Origin: Mansonella perstans
Taxonomy: Eukaryota > Nematoda > Chromadorea > Rhabditida > Onchocercidae
Reading direction: 5' to 3'
DNA: 64,000 bases
NCBI GenBank assembly: GCA_037074765.1
Contig: JBAMDO010000010.1
Span: 186,001-250,000, forward strand
Shown: one piece after another, positions 39,801 to 53,605 of the stretch
Position numbering within the stretch: the stretch's first letter is position 1
How the letters are laid out: each line of letters starts with the position of its first letter
Program-made: the position numbers and the translations under genes
Notes under the pieces: generated by a model
Seen by the model: the letters and a program-made list of their open reading frames with translations, nothing else
Told to the model about the DNA's origin: nothing
Databases searched by the model: none

Positions 39801-41789
39801 TTAAAAGAGCTTTCTTGGTTTAGTGTTAAAATTTGTCCATTCAGCAGCACCGTTCTGAGGTAGAGGATTTAGAATAGTTGCATCTTCAAGTAAGAAATCG
39901 ATATCGACAAAACCAAAATACATGCGTGTGTCAGGATTTATCGAATACAGACAATTCCTTGGTAGCTGCTTCTCACGACAAACCTACAACTAGACTGAAT
40001 TAAAATGTTTTTAAAAAATATTTCTCAAGCAATACAAAAGGATAAAGTAGAAATCAAGTAGAAAGTGTTATAATTTTATTCACTTTATGAAGAAAAGAGA
40101 TGGAAGCAACAAAGTAGAAGGAAGGTGCAACTCTGATTTCCCATATAATTTAATTTGTATTAAAAAGTCATATAAAAAACCTACCGCAGCGTTATGCATT
40201 TCATCAATGAATGTTTCTTCTATGATCCATTCATCTTGTAATTTACCGTCCAATGACACGGTAGTTGATGTAATGAAACATCTTGGTCGATACCGGTCCC
40301 TTGGTTCAATATGGAAATTTAATCGGCTTAAATCTGACAGCAGACCCTCTCCGGTTGCCTTTAAAAATAGACCAATAAATCGGCGGAATTCGAAAATATG
40401 GAAAGCATTTTTCAGCAAAATACAATTGGAAAGCTCGGAAAAAAAAAATTAAAGGTAAGTCAATAAATCGTACGGATTTATGGATGCGCTAAGAAATTCC
40501 AGTACGTTGTATAAAATTAGGAAGTTTTTTCAAGGAGTAAAACATTAGGTAATTCGACAATGCTCTTGAAATCTTGAAACAAACTTACTTTAAGGACTGC
40601 TTCTTTTAAGCACCAGTACCGATAGAAGTAAATCATTTTCATTTGATCAGTTGCTTGAGTTCTCATCATCTTCAACTCTTCTGGACCAGCTGATTTTGCC
40701 ATTGATGTGATATAATCATCAGCTGTTTTATTATTTCTTTCTTTGTCCAACCGCATGCAATCTACACCAACCTGAAAGTTGTTCTTATCGTTATTTTGAA
40801 ATGAATGACGAAAAGAAGCTAATTCAAAGTAGTATGTTTTCGTATAAGCATACAGTGAACAGACCGTTAAAGAGTTTACATTAATGAAGTAAATAAAAAT
40901 ATGCAGTCTAAATACATTCAGTAATAAATGAAAAAATTGTTCCTTATAAAATAAGGAAGCCTGAAGTAATTACCTTTAGCGAACAACTGCTAGCGAATGC
41001 TACATAATCTCCTTGATGTGATACATTGAGGCCAAATTTTGTATCACTTGGACTCATTAGATATGGTTTTCCCTTTTCTGTTCGCCCAAATTCAATCGCA
41101 CTCCATTCCACATTCGACAAGCGCCTTGTAGCCTATATATATATATTATTATTATTATTTACCAATTATCTTCAATGTTGAAGGATTTTCCTATATACAT
41201 TTCTATATATGTTCCTCTACATATAGTTGTGACAGGAAAATAAGCTGAAGATGAATTTATAATTGCCAATTTTGAAATCATATGACTCAAATACGAATAA
41301 GAAATAACCTGACGAAGAAAAAGGCGTCCCAGTATAGCAGCAAGCGTATCATCTTTATAGTGAAATCTCGCAGCCTTGGCAAATTCATCCTATAACTTCA
41401 GAAGACTTAATTTTCGAAATAAATTGGATATTCCTATCACTAGATTATTGTGAGGATTTTTTGTTTGGATGATGCTTTCTTATCTGTTATAGAATATCCA
41501 TAACTTATTCTTGTTTCATACTACGATAGAATGTACGCTAGCGTATGTTAAGTAGCATAAGTTATATATGCTAATATACGCTAGCGTATTTCAATCCAGA
41601 TAATCTGACAAGCTATCAATGAAAAAAAAAAGGAGGAAAAATGATGAAATGGATAATTAAAAAAGAATGATTACTTACAGCAGTTAACGATTGAACAGCC
41701 TTTCGAAAGTCTGCTTCAAAATTTATCCTATTCAATGTTTCGTTAAGACTAACTGCCAAACGATTACACTTGCAATCTCTCGCCTGCAT
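39801..41789 (-). CDS. 4'-phosphopantetheinyl transferase (AASDHPPT / Sfp type)
   Basis: Moves the phosphopantetheine arm from CoA onto a serine of carrier proteins such as mitochondrial acyl carrier protein or fatty acid synthase; cytosolic in animals. Exons, 5' to 3' on the minus strand: 41679-41789, 41309-41389, 40974-41132, 40589-40771, 40185-40358, 39801-39983, together 297 codons. Motifs in order: GRTEKGKPYL, LNVSHQGDYVAFAS (conserved SHQGDY), VGVDCM with the Mg-binding Asp, and YRYWCLKEAVLKATGEGL, the W-x-x-KE-x-x-x-K signature. Length (296 residues) is close to the human enzyme. The ATG at 41789 gives MQARDCKCNR. An alternative start is a tiny exon 42738-42761 (MRTFSASR, donor GTAAGA) spliced in phase to an acceptor just inside the first exon (exon edge 41783), giving 302 residues. 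It converges with the NOP16-like gene. Confidence 0.9.
41534..41588 (+). other. Imperfect hairpin made of two 12-bp palindromes
   Basis: TACGCTAGCGTA, itself a perfect palindrome, occurs at 41534-41545 and 41577-41588. The inner sequences TAGCATA and TATGCTA extend the stem, giving a stem of about 20 pairs with one internal loop and a short AT loop. It lies in the first intron of the PPTase gene. Confidence 0.8.
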
Positions 41790-42761
41790 TTGTAACAACT
41801 AAAATATTAGTAATATTGAAAAACAAATTTAATTTAATTTTATTGGCGATGGACAAAAAAAGTAGGAAGAGACGAAATAATAATTAAACAAAATGAACGA
41901 TCAATCGATGAGTAATGCAAGATATAATATAAATTTCTGTAAGATATGAACAAAAATGTTGTTGTAATGAGTTGAAATTCTCATGTACAAATAACGATCA
42001 ACATTGAACAAAATCAAATAAGTCACCAACACAATGCATTACATCATTAAACGCTACATCATTAGGCCAATAACAATTCTCCAATAAAAACGATGTACCA
42101 TTACGGCAATATGATGCATGTCAAATATCCTACACCGGCCATTGCAATCATTAGGAATTCTTATCTGCGATAAAAATCAACAATGATTTCATTGATGAGG
42201 TCGCTACACTTCGTCGTACCAAAGGTACCAGTTGAAACTGTTTCAACAGAAATGCATCGAAAGAAGAAAAGGATTTCAATAACGAAATAAGTGTAGTCAA
42301 TTACATGTTAAATCATCCCATTATTAATCATTTTCCGACAGTTTTATTCAAAAATTTGTTTATCATCCTCTTTTGTCTTTGACATACCAATTTATTGAAT
42401 TTATATTTTTCTAAAGTCACATAAACCAATAAAAAAAATACTAATTTTGAATTAGCCATTTGATTTCATTTCTCGATGTTTCTAATGAGAGATATAGTTG
42501 CAACAAAAACCAGATGATAAAAAATTTTAATTCTCACTTCATCAACATATTCATATACCAGTTGCACATTAATGCTTGATATTTTTCCGATAGCTCTATT
42601 CCGACACTACGCACATATCGAATCTAGCTTTACTTATTTTCATCCCATTTTTAATTGATCCAGAATATAAACTATCATGTTACAACAGGCATCCTATCTA
42701 ATAAATTGGCGAAATTGACGAAGTTAATGCGTCTTACCCTCGATGCTGAAAATGTTCTCAT

Positions 42762-44251
42762 TGCTTGTTTTCCAAACTGCTAAGATGATACGAAGTACAA
42801 ACCGAACCAAAGAAAGTTTATGAAATAAGTTCGAGAGTTTTGTGAATCATTAGTCGAATTGAACCTATGAAGAAACTTGAAATAATTTAAACGCATAATT
42901 ATACCAAATTTAAGTGTAATTTACGTAATGTTAAACAAATAACTGAAAATGTAATCACAAGATCTTAAATTTACAAGATGACTTAAGTTCCCAAGGTGGT
43001 AGAATTAAGTCGTAAAATGGAAATTATTCCCATTATTTCTGTTATAAGGTTAACATAAGTACAAACCGCTGTAGACATAACAATGATACAGTACGAATAG
43101 CAGAACCCCGACTGAGGAATCAGCACCATTAACACCTGAAAGTAGTAACGAGAAATCAACTCTTTACCAATCTTCCACGCCACCAAATCGTACCGAATTA
43201 TCTCAATTTCTCAACTATTAATCAAGGCACTGTATTCTACTATCCGGAATCTCCAAATTCCTCCCCATTTTAACTAAGACTGCAGTTTCGTCGGACCAAT
43301 TACAGTTCTTCAGTTCTTCATTTCTATCAGATTTAAGGTTTAGAATCCAGACTACGTGCATCATCGTGTACCCCATTTTTTTTAGAAAGGTTGGTCAGCA
43401 TTCTGACCCTGCATCTTACTGTATTTACGAGCTATATTTCATCCAACGCTGCTAGGCGCAGCTTACGTATATGCGTAACAGAAATCACACAAAATTTACG
43501 ACTTCCAAAAATTGGTTCCACACCGCATCAGTCAAATCCACTTTTACGACTGAAAATGAAAACGACGAGCTTTCAGCAACAGCTCAAATTTTGGACATTC
43601 CGAAAGTGCTAGGTATCAGTTATGGGATCCGTACTTACTTGTTCCTCTTCTCTTTTTCTATTAAAAATCCCATAGACGTACAAAACATGGGAATGAAATA
43701 TGAAACACTAAACATCAGTAAGAGTGAAATTTTGAGGCATCTGATTTTCAAGCTCAATTTCATCTAAAATTCCTAACAAATGGAATATCCCTCATTTTAT
43801 CGCAACAAGGGAAATAAAAACTCAACATCAACACAGTATCAAAATCCATCTTTAACATGTAGCAACAAAAACATGACATGTACCACGTAATACGAATGAA
43901 AAAAACAGTCTGAAATCAATTTGCAATTATTAAACAGTGGATTTAAGAATGATGTGAGATACAACAGCAGCGCAAACAAGTGATATTACCAATCGCATCA
44001 AATCTACTGCAATGACCAAAACACAAAGAAATCCACCCTTCTCCCTTATTATATAAGGCCAAGATTGGCCAAATAAAAACTAAGCCTGAGGTCTAAGGAA
44101 TAGAAAAGAAGTCATCATTATTTTCTTAGTTTTATAAAAGCATTCTCTATTAATGCAGCCATTTAAGACTTATCAAATAATCAAAATTCTAATAAACCAA
44201 ATATATCAGAGAGTAGTACTTTCAAATTTAATCCTTGGTTAAGAAATTCTG
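42762..44251. other. Gap between nucleolin-like and PPTase genes
   Basis: Both neighbours are on the minus strand, so this is downstream of the nucleolin-like gene and upstream of PPTase. Open stretches at 43391-43612 and 43471-43767 (+) overlap in different frames and show no family motif. A nematode operon is conceivable from the orientation, but no trans-splice site could be assigned. Confidence 0.45.
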
Positions 44252-47200
44252 TCAATTACTCTCGTCACTATCTTCCATATCTCCATCATCCTCCTCTTCC
44301 TCATCTTCATCCTCACCCCCTTCCTCATCATCTTCCTCCTCCTCGTCATCAATATCATCGTCATCATCATCATCATCGTCATCATCAACATCATCATCGT
44401 CATCATCATCATCATCGTCATCATCATCATCCTCCTCATCATCGTCATCATCATCATCATCACCATTACCATAATTACCATCAGTATTATTATTCTTCAT
44501 ATCTCCATCCATTTTTTTTCCGCTGTTTAAATTAGATTTGCCTTCCCCAAATAATGTTTCCAACTTCGATTTTTTAGATACTGCCGCATACTAAAAATAC
44601 ACCATTTCAAACATATTAGAAATAATAAACACCTTAGCTTATCTAAGATTAACTCTTTCCATTAGTTCTCCCACTGGTAAATAAGGGAATATAAATAAAA
44701 GGATGAAAACTTGAGAAAAAAATTCATTTAAAAGCCCATACTGCCTATTTACTTGAATGGCTTCTCATCAAAAATGTATGATTTTCTAGGGTTACACAAA
44801 CACCATAAAAATGTAAGAATGTGCACTTACTGCCGCTTCACTGTTTATATTTGACAGTGATTTAGCTTTATTTAGAATTTTAGAACTGTTTGTTTCCGCC
44901 AGCTTCGCCTTTTTGGGTTTCGAAATTGAAGAGTCGTCCTGAAATTCACAATGGAAAACAGTGAGCAAAAACACTGCTGTTCAGAAAATCATCTTGTCTT
45001 CTAACTTTTAAAAAAAGAACAACGAGCAGAACAATCTGCGTATGGTGGAAAAACGAATAAAACAAACCACTTCCTCAATGCCTTCATCCGAGGATTCAAT
45101 ACCCTCGCTTGTCGTATCGCCACTTGCTTCAGTTATTTTTCGTGAACTTTTTGTTTCCGGATTTGTTGGAGTGCCGTTAGACAAATTGGGAACCTTTTTT
45201 GCTTTTGGCTCATCTGTTATTCCTGTAATTTGATCAGTTAATCGGAAAAAACATCTGAAACAGAAAAATCTGCAAGATGTTTTTTGTGTAAAATGTGTAC
45301 GAGCAACAAATGGTAATCACTACCTTTGCGTATCCGAGCATACAGAACATCAACCGGCAGACCACTAATCTTTAGCGTCTTTCCTTTTTCGAATGCTGCT
45401 CTCGCTTCCTTTTCATCAGCAAACTGTACGAAGCAGTATCTAAAAAATTTTACATACAAAAATTATAAACTTTTCTTTTAAAACTCAACCATCAAATTGA
45501 CTAAAGAAAACTGAAAGATCCAATATATAACACATACACCTCTTCTTTAAAAAGAAAAATTTTTAATCGCAAATGAAAGCATGACAATCTAAAACTGTCA
45601 CACATAAAAACTTCCTTCAAATTTTAAACTTGAATGATGTCAGCTTACAATTTATTCTTATTCCTGGCTTGCTTTGGGAAACTGATATTGGTTGCTTGTC
45701 GAAAAATGACTTTAATCTGATCTTTGGATGTTGATGGTGGTAAGCCGCCAACAAAGAGCTCTAAAGGATTGATGGGTAACTGACTGCTGTCTTTTTGAGG
45801 GCGCGTTTTTGCCTTTGCACCACAAAAATCGACCATTAGTTTTCGGCCTTCGATAGTTTGCTTTGACATGTCCTCGTAGGCTTTCTCACAAAGGTTTTCG
45901 TCTGCGAATATTAACCACGCAAAGCTGAATTTTTTTAAATATATGTATATGACATGACATTTAATAACGTTAATTCATGATCAAATAAGAACTTTTTAAG
46001 AATGTACTCCAGTGAATTGTGTCTTTAAAAAAAAAATTAATGAATGCTTACTTGCGATGAGGCATATGTCGTACATAAAGGATGTCCTTATGAAGAGCCT
46101 TTAACTGCCCTAACTTTACATCTTTAGGTAATCCTCGCACAAATAATGATTTCTTGTCGCGCTCTTCACGCCGCTTTTCCTCCTCACTGATCACTTCCTT
46201 TGCGTCTTCCAGCTAAACATAATTGAACAATGAATTTTATCGACTGTAACTCAAAAAGCCAGAACTAACTCACTTTTATTCAAGGATATACAGAAAAAAT
46301 CCATACCTTCAGCACTGGTCCATCTTCACATTTTCTTTTAACTCCTTTCGTCCCATCTTTATAAGACATCGCGTTTGCCTGTTTCTGCGAAGCTAACTTC
46401 TGCGAAGCTAACTAAACAAACACAAGTTTATTCTTGTTAAAAATATAAATTCCGCATCAACTTCATGATTCTAATGATCCTTAAACAAATTATTAATTCG
46501 CATACTAGCTAAACACTTTTTCAAACTTTGGGTATTTTAATAAGTCGATGGCGTTTCACGTCCTTACGATTTAGACATCACAAAACTTCAATGAAAAATC
46601 TTAAAATGCATGGAAAGAGCTACAGCTCCCGAATTCTAAGGTTCTAAAACAGAGTCTATAACAGTCCAAATCCAGTAGGGTTGTTGATTCTCATTTAACA
46701 AAATTGTATCTCGTTTATGTATAAAATTATTTCCTGAAACAGAGTCGAATAAAGCTCAAAAAGGAAGTATCGCTTCAGTTTATCTGAAGAATTTAGAATG
46801 AAAGGTTTAGGTCAAAAACAATGGGAAACGATATCGGTTTTAACATAAAGAGCACAAGAAGTTACCTTCTCTTCAGTTTTCAAATTCATCATGTTCTTTT
46901 TGTTACTGATTGCTTCGTTGGCTTCTTCTCGCTTTGTCTGAAATTCGAAATTTTATTGGTGAATGAGAGTTGTTTATAACAATTGGTTAACCTCGGCATC
47001 TTCTGAAATGAAGCTTAATCTTCTGATTTCTTGATTTAACAGTCCAACCCAATTAAGGATATGTCGGACCCTAACTGTCCAGTGAAACTTTCAATTAACA
47101 TAACAGTTTTGCCTTACTTTTACAAGTCCTACCTTGACATTTGTCATTGACCTCTTTGTATTATCTGATCCTTTATCCTCATCGCGTTTTTCATCGTTAT

Positions 47201-47322
47201 CCGTCATTTCTTCATCCTCGTCCTCATCTTCATCTTCTGAATCGTCATTCGTCACCATCTTCATTTTTCCATCGCCCAACTTAAATCTCCCTTCATCTTC
47301 ATTATCCTCCTCCTCCTCCTCC

Positions 47323-47353
<31 letters not shown>

Positions 47354-50305
47354 CTTCATCCTCATTGCTTTCATCAGATTCTTCAAATTTCAGTTGTCTC
47401 TTATTTTTGCTCCAAATTGTTTGAGGATGAGGTGTGACTGGCGTTTTATTCTAGAATTTCTCTGTGTTAAAAAGTAGGTTTCAATTCCAATAAATGATTG
47501 CACTATCACTGACAATTATTTGTATAATGAAAAAAAAAAAAAAAAAACCAAAGACGAACTTTTAATGACATTTCTGGAGTTGTAGTTGTGGTTGAAAGTG
47601 AAACCTTCTTGCTCGATTTTCCAGTACCAGGAGTTTTGAGTGCACTCTTCAAAGGCACTACATTGCCGGGAGTAGAAATGGGTGTTGGTTTTACTGAAAA
47701 AAAGAAAACAACCTGATTCACTTTGCTTGATATGTGATAACATAATACACCAGACAGACTGATCTGAAGTCAATAAAGTCCAGTAGTAATAGAATACCTT
47801 CGGAAGGTGCTTCCTCCTCATCTTCGTCTTCTAAACTCTCTTCATCGTCATCCTCGTCTGATTCACTCATTCCAGCAGATCCATTCTTTTTAACAACTTT
47901 TCCTTCTGGACCTAAAAATAATCTAATTTAAAATAATACTAGTCTTTAATTACCAGCCATGCCGCAGAAATTCTCTCTCGCTGCAGCACAATGTGTTTTA
48001 TACATTCATAGATGAGAATCCGCACTTTTCAATCGAAGAATTTTAAAAGTAGAAATCATTTTATTAGTTGCCGATGAAAATATTTTGTCTGAAAACGGAA
48101 ATAGTATCGACTCAGTTCATGCTGATCACATGTGTTTTCGAATAAAAGTAAAGATTGCGCATCATTGTCGATAAAGCGAAGTGAATAAAGCTCCTTTCCG
48201 CTTCTCTTTTTGCTGCATTTAGAAACGATTTGCCATGAACGGTCACTTTAAATGTGGAAATTAATTCAGAACAAGAAGAAAAAGTAAACAAAAATTGTAG
48301 ACTTCATAAAATACCTTCGTCACTGCTCTCATTTTCATCTTCTTCATCATCATCACTTTCTTCCTGCAAAAACTGCAATATTTTCGAAAGAGAACATCAG
48401 AAGTTCTTATTATACACGAAAAAATAAAACAAAAAAACCCTAACTTCATCGTTCTCCTCGCCTTCAACATTGAACATTCTGGCTTTCTTAACCTTCCGAC
48501 TTGCCACGAGTTCTACAACTATTAAGCATTAATAATTTTTAACCACTTGGAAGCGATCTTCGAATGAACATAAGTTAGTTGAACCTTACTTCGGTAAAGG
48601 AAAAATTAGAACTGTAAACCGACCTGTCGGATCAACGGTTACAGTAAATTCATACTTCATCAATGGAAATTTTCTACATAACTAACTAGCTAATCTCAAC
48701 AGTCAGCTAAACATTTAATTTTAAAATTGCAAACAACCACTTGCTAAGCATACTCTCCAAAAAAACCGATGAGATATAGTTTGAAAGTACTTCACCTTTA
48801 TCTCCTTCGCTATCATTTTCACGTTTAAGGACACCCTGCAAAATTAGCACATGTGCATGAAATAATCGCTAGCGAATCATTAAATATATAGAAGCAATCA
48901 TACTTTGTAAACTTCGCACATTCTAAGACAAAAAAGAGAGAATTTTCGCTATTGAAAACTTTTTAAAAATTACTTTCTTCTTTGGTAGACTTTTAGCATT
49001 CATTCCTTTTGGGAATTTTGAGCCATTATTTGGCGTCAGTGTTTTCCTCTGTTTCGGTGTACCAAAGGCAACTTTTGTAGACGTTTCTGAAGTTAAATGA
49101 AAATTTCGGTTAAATAAGGTAAGGTTTGATTTCTTTAATGTGTCAAAAATAGACTTTTTAATTCTGCTTTTTTAACAAAAAATTGAAAAATTTTAACAAA
49201 TAAAATTTAACCCTGCAACTGAAAATTTAAAAGATAAAACTTACTTATTTCTTCATCCTCCATGCCTGAGATGCTCATTTCCTGAAAAGAAAAACATCTG
49301 CATCAGTTAAATCCAGATAGATGGATTGACAAGAAACGTCCACAAATTACAAAGAAATCAATACTATGTGTTATGATAACTATTTTCCATATATGCTAGT
49401 AATCTGCTGATGTAAATACATTTGACAAATCAACTAATGTGCGCTTATATTACAGAGATTTGGAAACAATGATGCCATGGAGTAGAGAAGGGTGACCTCG
49501 TCTTCGTCATATTCATATTCAGTATTCTTTCCATATTTCTTGAACTGCATGGCTGCTGGAGTTGATGGCTCCGATATTGATTTTTTGAACTTGTTTTCGT
49601 TCTTTCTTCCGTCTCCTGATTTTCGATCTTAAACCAAATCTCAATTGAAATTAAAAGCCTACAAAAAAAAAAGCATATCACCTAATATGTTCATCGCATA
49701 AACTTCTATTAAAGAGCACCTTCAATCTATATCCCGCCGTGATTTCCCAGTCAATGGACATTTTAGCTTAAACAATTCATTGTGAGTGCTTCATTTTTAA
49801 ATAAGAAGCAACAGAACAACAAGCAAAGCTTTAAACCTAAATTTACCAAATCTGTTATCCGAATCAAAGCTCATTCGCTTTTTGACGTCCATACCACCTC
49901 CGTTAGAAAACCTTCTTTGTCCCTGGCCATTTCTACCACGTGCACCTCCTCCATGATCACCCCAACCACCCCTTCCACCACGGCCACCACCTAAAAAAAA
50001 GCTGTATAACGAAAATTACTGCTAATTCGAATTATATCTATGCAATATCAATATATAATTTAAAAAGAGAGTAAGACGCGAGGTCTTAAATTTTCATTTT
50101 GCAGAAAAAACACCATAAAAACTTTACCTCTTCCGCGATTGCGAGCGCGATTAGAACCACCACGATCACCACCTCCTCTTGATGACATTCCACCACGTCT
50201 AGCTCCGCGTTTACCGCGATTTCCTCCACGAAATGGAGAACCACCTCGAGATGAATTAAAGTTTTTGTGGATACCACCTCCACGTTTACTGAATTCTCCA
50301 GCCAT
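44252..50305 (-). CDS. Nucleolin-like RNA-binding protein (RGG box, acidic tracts, two RRMs)
   Basis: Probable nucleolar rRNA-processing factor. Nineteen exons join in frame to 886 codons: 50128-50305, 49847-49990, 49497-49627, 49245-49281, 48974-49086, 48796-48835, 48445-48512, 48315-48363, 47798-47911, 47560-47693, 47133-47450, 46866-46937, 46307-46411, 46052-46212, 45649-45924, 45324-45439, 45068-45222, 44831-44938, 44252-44590. Residues 1-107 are RGG-rich (FRGGNRGKRGARRGG, GGRGGRGGWGDHGGG). Then follow Ser/Lys/acidic segments including a long Asp/Glu tract in exon 11. RRM1 starts about residue 523 (KSLFVRGLPKDV as RNP2-like, FAWLIFADE as RNP1-like) and RRM2 about 608 (LELFVGGLPPST, YCFVQFADEKEA). 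The last exon is a run of mostly Asp and Glu ending EDSDESN. Exon 13 holds a 15-bp tandem repeat giving LASQKLASQK. Vertebrate nucleolin has acidic N and RGG C termini, so this order is reversed. Confidence 0.85.
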
Positions 50306-53300
50306 TTCTTTCTGTCACCTACATAACAAAATATATACATAAGCATTTAAGATCATATCCATCCTTTGAAAAAAAAGTAGCGATAGCACCCTTCATTCAC
50401 GGAAAAGACGTGGAATCTTTAGCACAAAAATTCTCGTCCTGAAAAAGTCTTAACAATTCCTTCTTACGTGAGTCCTAAAATCACAACAACAGCAAACAAA
50501 CGAATTCACCAATCTTCACTCTCACATCACAAGCAAATGACCCTATGAACTCACCCACCTCCCCAATTAAACATTTTAGGCTAGGATATCACACAGTTGC
50601 ATGTCGCGATAGGGAAGAAATTCGGTTCGTTAAAAAGAAAGTGTGAGTAAAGTGTGAAAATCCTTGTCCGAAAGTTATTTTACTAATAAAATCTTTCAGT
50701 GATACAATCCCAAGGATTGGTTTCGTTGTTAGAATTTTTAAATAACTTCAGAAAGTTCAATAAGGAATTTAAATGTTTCTAATGATATTGAGAAATAAGG
50801 AGAATCAAAAAGAAAAAAAAAATTCATGATTTGAGCTTTTTTATAAAATATTAAATAGTAATGGAAATAAAGATAAAATAAATCAAAAAATCCGATATCA
50901 CAATAAATTTATCTGCTTCATTCTAATTATAACACTACAATAAGCACTAAAATATTGATTCTTGCTCATACGTATTGCTGACTAAAGATAAATTTCAATA
51001 GGATTTTAATGTGTAAAAGAAAATTGCAGTGTTATCAGTTTAAAATGTTATGAGATATCTGATCAGAATGTTTATCTTGAGATAAGAAAGTATTTGTCAA
51101 TTTTATGAATTAAATATTCTTTGTTATCTTAGTCATTCATAGCTAATGTGTTGTTGCAATGATTTGAAGCGAAATATGAAAAATTGATTTTGAAACCAAA
51201 ACGGAGTTTTTTTTCTTTTCCTTTGAGATAGCATTGTAAGATAACATAAAAAAAAGTTTTTTTTTTTCCATTTAAAAATTATGCAATAATAAATGATACT
51301 TCTCTCCTAATTTTTAGGTAACATAAATATGAGAATTTAATGATCTTTAGCAACACCTTACCATAAATTAAATAATGCATTAATATGAATGTGACCTCTC
51401 ACTTGACGTACCAACTTTTTTTTTTCATATTTTGTGTTTGTGGCATCATATGCTTAAAGTTCCCCAAACACTAAATCAACCGTATACTATGCAATTTCCC
51501 GAAAAGACAAACGCAAACAGATTATAAAAACCAAAATTTTTTTCTTATCCTCATCAAAATTTAGGTCAAATAGTTTTCGATTGAAAATATTTCCTTTTGC
51601 CATTTGTGAGCTGAAAAATGAAGAGTAAAAAAATAAAGTATAAGATAAGAATAAGTTCTGTAATCGAGCCCGAGAAAATGACTTGGCTGGACTGCTGATA
51701 ACTGTTAATTTGAAAATTTATCTTTCAAATAAAAAATGTTAATGCTTAGTGTTCCTCAGTAAAAACTAAAACATAGCTTCCTACATTATGTTTAAAATTC
51801 ATCGCGTTCCACTTCGAATTTTTCATCATCCTAAGATGACGTTTGTTAGGTCTATTTTCCGAATATTTACAATAATATTTAAAATTTCAGTTATAAACAA
51901 ATTTTCCCCCAGTAAATTCATAACTTTCAAAATGGATGACTTTTTTTTTTTGCACATTTCACTTTCGTTGATAATATACAAGTGTTACGTTACGGTTTCT
52001 TCAATCAAACATTAAACAGCATAAGCTATTGCTAGCTTGCTTTTTAAAAAATCTTGTAATACTAATTTGTATAATATTATAGCATTAGAGTTGCAAATGA
52101 AAATGTAACACTTGGGAAATAATGTCATTTTTATGACGATACAATTCGATCAATTATAGTAATTTAATTCATTTCAAAAGCATAAAAAACTACGACAAAG
52201 TTTTTATGACAACAGAGAGAGAGAGGGAAATAGGAAAAACTAAGGCTATACTTCCTCAATTATCTATTTAAAATTAACAGGAAAAACTTGTGAAATTTCA
52301 TGTGCTTTTTAATTTAGTTCACAATTTGCTCAAGCTTTATCACACAAATTTGTAGTATCTCATAGTGCATTTTTTTCCGCGTAACGAGCAATTAGCTAAT
52401 CTAGCAATAATTTCAATTAATCTTATAACTGAATCATTTTACGTAACATGCACAAATAACTAAAATACATTACAATATACAAAATATATCTAACGAAAAT
52501 AAAAGTAAGATACATCTACTTTCTTATCTTAGTTTTCTCTCTATATCTTAGTTTTTTTTTTGTATGTGAGTGTATATGTGCACGTGTGTCTGTGTCTGTG
52601 CGTGTTTCGAAAAAAAAATAATAGTGGTGAGAATGTCCGTTACTTACATAATATTCCAAAGAAATTGCAAAAAGTGATCAAGGCGAAACTTCTGGAATCC
52701 ATCAGTTTCGAAAAATGAGGAATAATGAAAAAACTTCATCAAAATTAAAAAAGCATTGTTCTATAAATTCATATAATATCATTATCTTGCAGTTTTACTA
52801 TCTCATTTTGCTCTCTAAGATATTTTATTTTTAGAAATTGATAGCAATTTAAATTTAACTTAATATACTCTTTGTTAATTTCTTTTTCATTTAATATAGT
52901 TCAGGATCGTAACAGAAAGTTTTTGATCAGAAATTTAATCGACGAAATGTAGAACGAATTAAAATTTTTAAATGATCAAAATTTACGGCCACTACTACAA
53001 TTTTTTATCGCGATTGATGAAATTCAGCCTTGAATGATTGTTTTGTATTTATTATTTACCGTTCAGTCCTTCAATATTCAGTTGTGAAATTCATTTCCAT
53101 TTTTTTTTTTTTTTTTTTTTTTTTTATCATTTATCAAAGGGAATAAAAAGAACGTTGTGAGATGAACCAAGATTTGAAAACAAAACGAATCATTGAACTA
53201 ATTTCCAGACATACCTGTGATTGTGTATCGCTTATCATTTTAGTTCCAAAATAAAATTTACCAACCATGAAGTCATTCTTATTAAGAAATTAAATTTAAA

Positions 53301-53605
53301 CAAGGCTTAAAATTTTGGTTCGCAGTAACAGAGCATGTTTACTATTGTTTAGTACTTATTTATTTACATTAAATAAGTTTGTCGCTACTAAATGTATCAG
53401 AGTGGGTTTCATTTAATCGCTTCTGAATAATTTATCTAGTAAGGAGTAGTTAAAAACAGATGTGGTATTCAAAACAAACAAAAGGATTTAAATTTTTTCA
53501 GAGGAAAATTTTCCGGGTGCAATCTGTGCAACAATTTTTTAACGGCACATTCCGTAAATCCAGAATTTGTACTGTGAGCAGTTGAATAATCGCATAATAC
53601 ACAAA
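50306..53605. other. Gap upstream of the nucleolin-like gene
   Basis: AT-rich with a TG-type microsatellite at about 52560-52606 and a poly-T run at 53100-53125. The first few hundred bases on the minus-strand side presumably contain the nucleolin-like promoter. The ORF at 51788-52015 shows no convincing protein features. Confidence 0.5.

Noticed and set aside
42182..42300. Minus-strand open stretch reading FLLKQFQLVPLVRRSVATSS
   Set aside because: Short, no ATG, no splice partner and no family resemblance; within chance expectation.
44235..44481. Ser-rich plus-strand ORF and Met-rich minus-strand ORF
   Set aside because: Both are other-frame readings of the Asp/Glu-coding repeat in the last exon of the nucleolin-like gene.
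47134..47424. Ser-rich plus-strand ORF
   Set aside because: Antisense of the acidic exon 47133-47450, which fits splice sites and phase.
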